Of a stretch of 47,500 nt of DNA, positions 36,739 to 47,500 are shown one piece after another; the stretch's first letter is position 1; each line of letters starts with the position of its first letter. The translations under genes and the position numbers were made by a program. The stretch covers positions 1 through 47,500 of the forward strand of contig MCFG01000123.1 of assembly GCA_002104895.1 (NCBI GenBank). The letters are read 5' to 3'. The DNA is from Anaeromyces robustus (Eukaryota > Neocallimastigomycota > Neocallimastigomycetes > Neocallimastigales > Neocallimastigaceae). Under the pieces are notes generated by a model. That model made no database searches and was not told where the DNA came from. It was given only the letters and a program-made list of their open reading frames with translations.

Positions 36739-37619
36739 ATGATGTAAATAAAATTTATAAATATTCTTATTATTATATTTTATTGTATACTAAATATATT
36801 CTAATTTCTTTCTTTTTATTTATTATTTCAACAAAAAGATATTTAAAGGATATTTTATGTTATATATCTATAATAATATTTATATGGTATATAGATTATG
36901 CAAATTCAATATCAGTAAAAAATGAACAAGAATTAAAAAAAGCTATATATGATTATAAATCTAATAATGAATTAATTATTAATATAAATAACATAGAAAT
37001 TGATATATTAAATGAAATAAAAATTGATAATTCCATAAATAAATTATCAATCTTAGGAAATTCAAGAAATACTTCATTACTTAAATTTTATAATACTACA
37101 TCAGGATTTATATTTAATAAATTAATTAAAGAAATAAATATAAAAAATATATCAATTTATGGAAGCCTTGAATTTAATAATAATCTTAAAGTCGTTATTG
37201 ATAATGTTATACTGAATGGAACTATCGATTTTAGTAAACAATCCATAAAAAAGGAATCTGTGGAAATAAATAATTTTAAATATAATGCATTAACTGAACC
37301 CACCATAAAAAATTGTATTACACTATATGGTAATGTAAAAATAAATAATTCATATTTTAATGGAAACTCCTCATGTTTAAATAATTTATTATATTATAAT
37401 GGAGAGAATATAAATCAACTTGACATATCAAATTCATATTTCAATGGTGCATACTTAAATAATTGTCTTAATATAAATAATTCAATTGAGACAAATATTA
37501 CCTCTTCAACATTTGAAAAAGGTGCAAATTATAATGATGGAGGGTAAAAACAAATATTATAGTATTATTAAAAATATTTTAATTTTTTTTCCTTTTCTCT
37601 AATAATAACAAAAATATAA

Positions 37620-37650
<31 letters not shown>

Positions 37651-40600
37651 ATTGATAATCCAATAGAGGCGCAATAAGAGTTATAGATTCATATTTTTAT
37701 TTAGACAATTGTACATTTAGCGATAATTTTTCATTAAATAATGGTGGAATATTTTATGTTTATAATGCTTATTCATTCAAAGCACAAAATATTAAAGCAT
37801 ATAACACAACAGCAATTGAAAAAGTACAATTATATATATATATTTTTATTTATATATATTTATCAATATTTATATATTCTTTTATTATTTATATATTTAT
37901 ATCTAAATCAACAAAGGGTAGCTTTTTATATTTATATTCAAAGAACACCATTAATACAAAAGCAACAATATATAATGTAGAATATAATAATACTGGAAAT
38001 CTTACTAAACCTATTAATTTTGGTGGATTAGTAGCAAGGTATTATTTAATTAATTATTAATTATTAATAAAATATGATATATATAAATGTTACTTATTAT
38101 AATGAACTTGAAAATATAATATAAAGTGTTGAAGGTTATTCAAATTTATATATGGAAAAATTTAAAGGAAGTAATTTATATGGAGGAAACGGAGTAGGAG
38201 CATTTACCTTAAATCAAAAATCCTCAATTAAATTAATGTATTAATTATTTTAAAATTAATAATAGTAAAATAAAAAAAAATAAACTTTTTTAACTAATAA
38301 TAATAATAATAATAATTATAATATATATATATATATATAATACATTATTATAATGATAATAGAGATATAGATTTAGATAATGTTGATAGTAAAAATATAG
38401 GAGGAGTACTTTTTACATCTTATGATGAAGAAGTTGGTTCAAAATTCACAGTAGTGAATGGAAAATTTTCAAATTTTACTCAACATTATGATATGTTATC
38501 TTCAACATTCATTTGGATATCAAAAAATGTAGAAGTACTATTTAACAAGTAAATTATTACATTAAATATATAAACATTTTAAATATTTTCAAATAAAATA
38601 ATCATCATACTAGTTAATTTTAACATAATTATTATTATTATTATTTATAATAAATAAAGTTGCTATATATATAACATTTATGGTCAACATGGATAGTAAT
38701 ATTTTATATTATAAATAACTAACTAACTAAATAAATAAATAAATAAATTTATATAATATTAATATTAATAATATAAATTCTAAATTATATATAGTTTTAT
38801 TTACAGCGAAAAATCCGTAATAATAGATTTTCATCATGTAAAAATATTTAATCATATATCAAAATCAATTACTACATTCTTTGAAAATAAAAGTGTTAGT
38901 CGTGCCGATAAAAGTATGTACCAATATATATATATTTTATATACTTATTTTTAATATTCATTATAATAAAAATTATTAATTATTTGCATTAAAATATATT
39001 TAATTATATAGATATTCTTACATTAAATGATGTACATATAAATAATATTCAATCAATCAAATGTAAAAATAATAAAATATATATATATATATATTCCTAA
39101 ATAATAAATTAATTAAAATTAATTTTATGTTAATATTTATTATATTAAAATATTTTAAATAACAACTTTTTAATTATAATATTTTATTTTAGCACTTATA
39201 AATATAAATTATGGAAATTTACAGATAATTAATTCAACAGTAAGCATTTTAAAATATATATATATATAAATATACATTAACAAAAAATACGAAAGAATTA
39301 AAAATATTCATGATATTAAAAATAATTTGTATTATATATAGTTTGACTCTATATTTAACTGCATAGTAAGTCCAGGCTGTGAAGAAGATTCTAATTATAT
39401 AAATGGTTCCATAGAAACTGAAATAATAAGAGCAGGTTTAGAAACTAATGTAACTATTTCAAGTTCTTCATTTAATGAAATATATTTAGGTAAATTAATT
39501 CATAAACGCCAAGAATACAATATATCATAAAAAAAATACAATAATATATATGTTTTATATTAATGTTTTTTTTTTTTTTTCTTTTTTTTTTTTTTAACTT
39601 TGTTTTTATATTATTTAGATACTGGATTTAAAGCAAGAAAAGATAATAGGATTATACTTAATGACTTTCAATTATTAAGTGGTTATTTTTCATATGGATT
39701 TATATTAATAGATACATCAAATGAATTTAAATATGGTTATTATGAAATAAATAATTCTACATTTTCATATGTTTTTGGATTTGATGGTACAATTGTAAGA
39801 ATTGATGAAATAAATAATAATGCCAAAGTGACATTTAATAATTCAGAATTTATATATAATTTTTCATTGAACCGTGGTGGAGTAATATATTCAACTGGTA
39901 GTTTAACAAATTTATATGTTTCTTTTAATAATTGTAAATTTTTAAATAATGGCTCTTTTATAGGTATGTATCTAATATAAAATATATATATACATATATA
40001 TATATAAAGATTCTTTTTATATATATTATCAATTATAATTTTAAATATTAATGATATGTATTAATAAATAAAGGTCAGATTTCATACAGTCTTTCAAAAT
40101 TAAATGAACCTTACTTTTCAAATATTGAAGAATTAAGAGAAATTGAAGGATCATTTGTAACCAATCCATCATATCTAAAAATAACTTCTGATTCAGAAAA
40201 ATCAGTATCATTACTATCTGGTAGTGAAATAAATACAAATATAAAATGTAAACAGTAGTAGTATATATGTTTTATGCTTATATAATTATTTTAAAAACTA
40301 TAATTTAATAACAAAAAAAACATAAATATATAAATATATTATTAGGTAGCCTTTATGATGACTATGGAAATTGTATATATATAATATAAAAATTATTTTC
40401 CTTAACTATTACAATATATTTATTTATATATAATTAATATTGATTTATTAATTTATTATTTGAAATATTAAATTTTTTTTTGTATTTTTAATATTTTTTA
40501 TTATTTTAATATATATATATATTTATATAAAATAATTTTAAAAATTATAACATTTTAAAAATATTACAAAAAAAAAAAAACAGTAATTCCTATACTTGGT

Positions 40601-42990
40601 GATATAAGCATGTTGGTAACATTTGATGAATTGATATTATTTAATGTTGAAATTAATGATAAATATAATGCAGCAATTTTAGGACATTCAATATCTTATT
40701 GTGTAGATAATACTTGTGAACTTCCAAAATTAAAAGGTAAAAATTTATATAAATAATTTTAAAATAATATTATCTAAAAAAATATAAAATATTTATGTAT
40801 AATAAATATTATATTATAATTCAGTTATTGGAAATCCCGGTAATTATAAAATTAAATTAAATTTATTAACATTTGGTAAATATTTTTGATTATAAATATA
40901 ATTACATATTAATAATAATAATTTAATAGTAATAAATCTTATTTTTATGTTTTAATAGGTCAGTATTTAGAATTTCAAAACAATTACATTGATTTAAATG
41001 TTACAATAGAAAAATGTGATGAAGATACATATGTATATCAAGATATAGAAAACATTGGTTTTAAATCATGGTAGTTATCAATATATTTAAATATATATAT
41101 ATATAAATATTTTAATTATTTTTTTTTATTATTATTATTTTTATTTTTTTAATATTTAATACTTAATAAAAGTTTTTTTCTTAAATATATTATAAATAAT
41201 ATATGAATATAATTTTTTTTTACTAAATAATTTTATAAAATATATATGTAATAATAAGTTATAGTCCATCATGTAATCCTAGTTGTAATACTGGAGAATG
41301 TATAGGCATTAATATATGTGATTGTTCAAAAACATCATTAAAAGGATTATATTGTAATCAATATGAAAAGTTAAAACGAGTTAAATTCATTGATATTATA
41401 ATAAAAATTATTAATATTCTATTGATAATAATAATTATAATTCTTATGATATCTGTATTGTTATTTAAAGAAGAGTCTCCAATTAAAGCAGGTATTATAT
41501 TTATATTATATAATTTTTTCTTAATATAATATTATTCATAATTATTATTAACTATTATTCAATATATCTTTATATATTTAATAGCAAGTATTGAATTTTT
41601 ATATATAATATTGTTCGGATTATTATTAAATTGTATTTATATTTCAACATTGATCACTGATGAAAAAACACAAAAAATTTGTATTATTTCTTATATTTCT
41701 AATAATGTGGTACGCTATTATTTATTATATCAATAAGATTATATATATTAATATAGTCTTAGTTAAATAATATATAATTAATAATATATTATTAATATTT
41801 ATTATTTTTTTATTTAAATATTATAATTATAATGAAAATATTTAATATTAAAAGGGATTTTCATTAATATTTGGTCCTATTCTTGTAAAAGCATACCGAA
41901 TATACACATTGTAAGTATTTATTAATATATTATATATATTTAATCTATTTATTTATTTATATATTTATTCATTTATATATATATTTATTTATATATATAT
42001 TTATTTATATATATATTTATTTATTAATTTATTTATTTATTAATCATTTATTATTAATCAATAAAAAAATATCTTCAAGATTTTCCAATGTAAGGCATAA
42101 GTTATCTAGTTTTCGAAAAATAACTATGGTTTTAACAGTTTTTTCTATTGCAATGTTTCATATAGCTTTGGCCATTTATTGGCTATTAAAAGGTAATATT
42201 AAAGCAGTAATAGCTTATACAAATAACTCTAAAGAATATATAAAATGTGTATATCCTGGGTCAAAAAGATTAGGGTAAAAATAAAAAAGAATAAAATATA
42301 AATTATATATTTTCCTGACTACTATAATTATCAATTAATAAATACATAAATTCATAAATTCATTTATATTCATTTTATTCTATATATATAGTGTTATTTT
42401 AAATTTATCAATAGTCTTTATTGGGGCTATATTATCATATACCATTAGAAATGTAAAGAAAGAATTCAAAGAGGTAAATATATTATTGTTTATATTTTAT
42501 TATTTATATTTAAAAAAAATTGTTATTATTATAATATATATATGTATATATATAAATGTAATTAATAACAAATAATTTTATATCTTTATTTAAATAGCAA
42601 ATGACTATTCCAATATATATATATATAATATTTACAATAATAATGGAAATATTAAATTTAGAAGAAGATGGAATATCAATAGTATTATTAGATATATTTA
42701 ATGCATTTATAACAATTATTAATTCATCAGTTACAATTATATACATTTATATATATAAATTATATGACATACTTATTAAATCAACACTATCAACATTAGA
42801 ATTAATAAAATCAAAAACTTCAAATATTGTAAGATCTGAAATTCAAACAGATTTTGGTCATAGTAGAAACCATAATTATACTAATAATAGATATTCTCAA
42901 AATATGAATTATAATAATAACAATAATAATAATAATAATTATAATAATAATAATAATAATAATAAATATTCTCTTTTAGGGAAAACATAG
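36739..42990 (+). CDS. Class C GPCR-like receptor 2 with beta-helix ectodomain
   Basis: 23 exons, 1204 residues: 36739-36743, 36839-37543, 37667-37823, 37917-38038, 38127-38237, 38363-38548, 38660-38695, 38807-38913, 39012-39062, 39193-39239, 39342-39489, 39619-39963, 40074-40247, 40346-40372, 40584-40736, 40825-40875, 40959-41070, 41265-41491, 41585-41709, 41855-41910, 42080-42274, 42392-42473, 42598-42990. The main first frame has no ATG. A 5-nt coding exon (ATG AT) spliced by GTAAAT..AAAAG supplies Met and joins a good signal peptide; this start is inferred. The layout matches receptor 1: Asn-rich beta-helix repeats (NCTFSDNFSLNNGG), EGF-like CNPSCNTGECIGINICDC near 846, seven spans, GPILVKAYRIYT after TM3, conserved loop Cys, and an Asn-rich tail. 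Exon 19 could end 3 nt earlier (GTGGTA donor). Confidence 0.82.
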
Positions 42991-43701
42991 AGTTAACTAA
43001 CCAATATCATATAGAAATATTTAATGTTTTTATATCTTTTATTTTGATTTTCATTCTATCTTTTAATTTTTTTTTAAATACTTATTTAATAAAGTTAAAA
43101 AAAAAAAAACATAATAAAATTTACAAACTAATTTAAAAATTATATATAAAATTATATATTATATTTTATTTTTTTTAATGGTTTCATGCAAATAAATAAA
43201 TAAATAAATAAATAAATTAATAAATAATAAAAAGAAAAAGAAAAGCTATTATTTTATTCATTTTCAAATAAATAATACATATAATTTCATAATTTTAATT
43301 TATATATAATTTTCTTTTTGATTATTTATTTTTAATTAATTATTATTATCTTTTCTACGAGATAAATAAATTAAATCAAATTTTTATAATTAATTCAACC
43401 AATAAGATTTAATTAAAAGAATAGTTAATTAAATATTAAATATAATAAAATTATATTAACATATCTTCCAAATAAAGTAAAATCCATAGATAAAAAAAAA
43501 ATAAAATAAAATCCAAATTTTATTAAAATGAAAAACTTTTCTATAATAAATAAATAAATAAATAAATAAATATATATATATATAATAAATAAATGAATAA
43601 ATAAATGAATAAATAAATAATTAAATAATTAAATAATTAAATAAATAAATACACTATAATTATTTGAGATTTAATTATTTATTAATTTTTTTATTAAATA
43701 T

Positions 43702-43760
<59 letters not shown>

Positions 43761-44373
43761 TATTCATTTATATTTATTTATATTTATATTTATTTTATTT
43801 ATTTATTTATTTATTTATTATATATTTATTTATATTTATATTTATTTTATTTATTTATTTATTTATTATATATTTATTTATTAATAATTTATATATTTAT
43901 ATATATATTTAATTTATTAACTTGTATATTTATTTATTTATTTATTAATTCATTAATTTATTAATTTATTTATTTAATTGTTAAGTTGACAATGAATTTA
44001 ATAAAAAACTTTTTTTTTTATTTTATTTTTTATTTATATTATTTTTTCTTTTTCTTATTTTTTTTTTTCTAATAAATTCATATATTTTAATAATTTATAA
44101 AATTGATATAAAAATAATAATTAAATGGATAACCTTTTAATTAAATAATAGAAGTATAATTGACTTTATGATATAAAATGTATAATTTTTATCTAATAAT
44201 TTTTAAATAATAAAATATATTATTAAATAAATAATAATAATATTTATTAATATTTATCATTTTTTTTATAATACATATATAATATTATATTTATTTTTGA
44301 TGTTACATATTAATTATATCTCAAGAAAACTTATTTTTTTTTTTCCCTAAGAATATTTATATAAATATTAAAA
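42991..44373. other. AT-rich intergenic region
   Basis: No supportable gene. Short AAAT runs lie near 43191-43216, 43548-43570 and 43600-43650, with the TTTA satellite from about 43694. Apparent frames in the satellite encode only Leu/Ile/Phe/Tyr low complexity and are rejected. Confidence 0.6.
43694..43912. repeat. (TTTA)n microsatellite
   Basis: About 220 bp of TTTA units with periodic TATATTTATTTATA interruptions, in the opposite orientation to the AAAT satellite at 7061. Confidence 0.9.
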
Positions 44374-45857
44374 ATGGTATCAAGAACCAGTAAACCAAAA
44401 GTATTGACAAAAGAAGAAGAAGAAGCCAAAAGTCAAGCTTATATTAATAAATTATTAGCAGAGGAACAAGAAGCAGAAGATATATATTCATTAAATTATT
44501 ATGAAGGATATGGAAATTCATTAAATGATGAACTTAATGATTTTGATGACGACGACTATAATGATGATGATTATAATTATGGAGGAAAAAAAAAAAAGAC
44601 TTCTTCAAATAGTCGTCGAAGAAATTACGACGATGATGATGACGATTATGAATTTAATAAACGTTCCACAAATAAAAAAAGAATACCAGGTTAGTATATT
44701 AACAAATATTTAAAAATTAAAAATATTATAATAATGATAATTAATATTAATAAATAATATATTATTATTAATAAAACTAATAATTTTTTTAAATATATAT
44801 ATTTAATTATTTAATTTTTTATATATAATAATTAATAACAATAAAATAAAATAAAATAAAATAAAATATAATATAATATAATAAAATAAACTAAAATATA
44901 ATAAACTAAAATATAATAAAATATAATATAATAAAATAAAATATAATAATAATAAAAATAAAATAAAATAAAATAAAATAAAAAAAAAAGCTAAAAAACC
45001 AGTAGTATCAAAGAAAAAAAGACGTCAAGAAGATGAAGGTACTGATAATATAACAGAAGATAAAAAAAGTGAAGTACATCATAGAAAAATTAATAATCCA
45101 TTAGGTACATATAGTCCAGAAGAAGAAACAAAATTCATTGAAGGTATAGCAATTTATGGTCGTGATTGGAAAAATGTTAGTACAAAAAAAAAATAAAAAT
45201 AAAAATTTTATATTATTAAAAAAATTTATAAATAAATTAATAAAGATAAAAAAAATAAAAATTTTTATTTTATATGGATTGATAGATGGATGGCTGAGCT
45301 ATTCAAATTATGAAATAATAAAAACAATATTAATTATTATCATATTTTATAATTTATTACTTTTTTTTATAAATAAAAATAAAAAAAAAAAATTAGTTAT
45401 CAAAATATATAGGAACACGTAATTCAAAATCAATTAGAAGTCATGCACAAAAATATTTTATAAAATTATATAGAGAAGCTAAACCATTACCAAATAAAGT
45501 ATTTATATCCATTTAATTATTTAATGAATGTTATAAATAAAAAAAAAAAATTTTTTTTTAATATTAAATATAATAATTAATTTTATAAATAGGTAAGAGA
45601 ATCAGGATCAGGATATACACTTAGTGGGAAACCTTTAGATCCAAATTCAGCTTCAGCTAAACCATATTTGGCAAATGTAGATATAAAAGAAATTGAAAGA
45701 AAAATAGCATTATTTAATGGAAATAAAGGATATGAAAATGAAAATGACAATGAAAATGAAAATTCAAAACCAGATATTGTAAAAAATAATATTCCAGATA
45801 AAGAGAATAAAGAAGCAAATGATAATGATAAATCACAGAAAAATCAAATAAATGATG

Positions 45858-45894
<37 letters not shown>

Positions 45895-45934
45895 CAATAT
45901 CAGTAATAATAATAGTAATAATAATGACAATATC

Positions 45935-45967
<33 letters not shown>

Positions 45968-47500
45968 AATAATAATAAAGTTGATACAACAAATCAAAAA
46001 AATAATACTGTAATTAGTGAAAAACAGAATACTATTTCAAAAGAATCAATACCATCTAAAAAAGACAATAATAAAAAATCAAATGTAAATAAAAGATTAA
46101 ATTCTAAAGCAAAAATATTATTAGAAAGGTAAATAATTTCTTCATTATTTTTTTTTTTTTTTTTTTTTTTGTTTTTTTTTTAAATATAAATTTAAATTAT
46201 ATATATATATTTATATTCATAGTAATAATAATATTTTAGTTGTTATTTTAACGAAAGAAAAAAAATTATTTTATTATATTAATTTAAATATTTAAATAAT
46301 ATAGCATAGAGTATGATGAAGATGGAAGAACATTATATTCAAAACAAAGACCAAAACGTTCAACAGCGTCAAAGAATTTAAATTACAAAGATTTTATTGA
46401 TACAAGGTATTATAATAATTATTATAATTATTTTTATAATTATTATTATTATTATTTTATCTTTATATTTATGTGTATATTTATATTTATTAATTAATAT
46501 TTTATATTTAATTATTTTGATTCTGTATATTTTTATATATTTATATTCATATGTGTATATATAATCATAATAATTTTTTTATTATTTTAATTATAAATAT
46601 GATTATTATAATTATAATTATTATTATTATAACTATTATAAAAAAAAAAAAATTAGTAATCCATTAACAATGGTAAAATGTGAATCATATTATGGTATAC
46701 CTGGAAGTGGAACACCAGGAAGTCAACCTTTCAGTATTATTGTTAATCCAGTAGCATTAGCAACTATGGATCTTCATTCTCACCTTGTTAAAACTGAAAT
46801 TATTGGATTATTGGCAGGAGAATGGAATATGGAAGAAAAAAGTAATATAATAATAAAAATAAAATATTTATTAGTCACTTCAAAAAAAAAAAATTAAAAA
46901 AAAATGAAAAAACTTTATATATATATTACAAATAATTTATATGAAAAAAAAAAATTTTTTTTTTCTTTCTTTTTGAATTTTAATTTATTTATATAAATAT
47001 AAATATATATATATATAATTAATTAGAATTATATGTAATATCTGCTTATCCATGTAAAAGTATTGAAAATGATGAAGATACATCAGAATCTGTTAATCGT
47101 CATGTTAATGTTGAAATGGATCCAGTAGGAGAATTTGAAATTCGTAATGAAATTAATAAGTTAAATATGAAAGTTGTAGGATGGTATCATAGTCATCCAA
47201 AATTTGCACCTGATCCATCATATGTTGATATTGAAAATCAATTAAATTATCAAACTTTATTCCGTGAAAAAAATAATATTGATGAACCATTTGTTGGAGT
47301 TATTATTGGTAAAAAAAAAAATATCAAAAAAAAAAAAATATTTTATATTTTATATTATATATAGATATTCATAAATACACATAAATACAATATATTTATA
47401 TTTATATATATAAAATATATATATATATACTTTTATATATATACACTTTTATATAATATATATATATATAAAGGTCCATATGATCCAAGACTACCAAGAT
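44374..47500 (+). CDS. SANT/Myb and JAMM deubiquitinase, MYSM1-like (partial)
   Basis: Eight exons so far: 44374-44689, 44991-45175, 45397-45498, 45593-46128, 46305-46406, 46657-46841, 47027-47308 and 47474 to the window end (578 codons, 3' end missing). The N-terminus is acidic and Lys-rich. Residues about 144-190 form a SANT/Myb domain of the SHAQKYF type (TYSPEEETKFIEG..DWKN spliced to LSKYIGTRN and SHAQKYF). An Asn/Lys-rich linker (about 230-380) leads to an MPN domain from about 438. Its JAMM zinc site is complete: Glu in EIIGLLAG (about 461), HSH at 530-532, Ser 540 and Asp 543 in WYHSHPKFAPDPSYVD. In animals MYSM1 combines SANT, SWIRM and MPN and removes ubiquitin from histone H2A. No SWIRM is visible between the two domains here. 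A nuclear histone deubiquitinase is the likely role. Confidence 0.88.
44838..44980. repeat. (AAAAT)n repeats in intron 1 of the SANT/JAMM gene
   Basis: AAAAT and TATAATA units fill about half of the 301-bp intron up to the acceptor. Confidence 0.85.

Noticed and set aside
37741-37980. 79-codon plus-strand frame in receptor 2
   Set aside because: Out of frame with the receptor exons it overlaps (37667-37823 and 37917-38038), which continue the beta-helix pattern.
38549-38806. Single 258-bp intron in receptor 2
   Set aside because: Comparison with receptor 1 revealed a 36-nt microexon at 38660-38695 with matching phase and an NC...Y protein pattern, so two introns are called instead.
43664-43912. 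82-codon plus-strand frame
   Set aside because: It is the TTTA microsatellite read as protein, with no non-repetitive content.
45156-45422. 88-codon frame after the SANT exon
   Set aside because: It reads through intron 2 of the SANT/JAMM gene; splicing to 45397 restores the Myb sequence LSKYIGTRN.

Overview
The window looks like a nuclear contig from an extremely AT-rich eukaryote with many short introns. The best guess is an anaerobic gut fungus (Neocallimastigomycota). The clues are nearly pure A/T intergenic DNA packed with AAAT, AAT and AAAAT microsatellites, poly-Asn tracts inside proteins, long ankyrin proteins, and class C GPCR-like receptors whose ectodomain is a beta-helix repeat rather than a Venus-flytrap domain. 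A social amoeba is the main alternative, but up to 23 exons per gene and the repeat style argue against it. This assignment is inference; no rRNA or marker gene is present.

Layout. 1-1975: intergenic, with perfect hairpins. 1976-6109 (+): intronless 1377-aa ankyrin protein. 6110-11127: gene-free repeats. 11128-12243 (+): intronless single-pass membrane protein with an Asn-rich ectodomain and a QGY-repeat tail. 14131-17145: an snRNA locus with three tandem, apparently intact U2 snRNA genes, each with CCAAT and TATA elements. A decayed U2-like copy lies in register upstream, and an inverted piece of the spacer lies downstream. 17307-21837 (+): two tandem three-exon ketopantoate-reductase-like (ApbA-fold) genes. 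25264-23826 (-): four-exon multispan membrane protein of unknown family. 26797-28755 (+): second ankyrin protein, 652 aa. 29352-35756 and 36739-42990 (+): tandem 21- and 23-exon receptors (beta-helix, EGF-like module, seven TM segments). 44374 to the window end (+): a SANT/Myb plus JAMM (MPN+) protein, probably a histone H2A deubiquitinase related to MYSM1, cut by the window edge.

The recurring theme is local tandem duplication: U2, the reductase-like pair and the receptor pair are each head-to-tail copies, and the two ankyrin genes share an unusual non-ankyrin motif. I rebuilt the multi-exon genes by hand from GT..AG junctions, frame continuity and paralogue comparison. Every model closes in frame, but none has been tested against transcripts. 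I saw no tRNA, rRNA, CRISPR, recognisable transposon protein or virus-like element.
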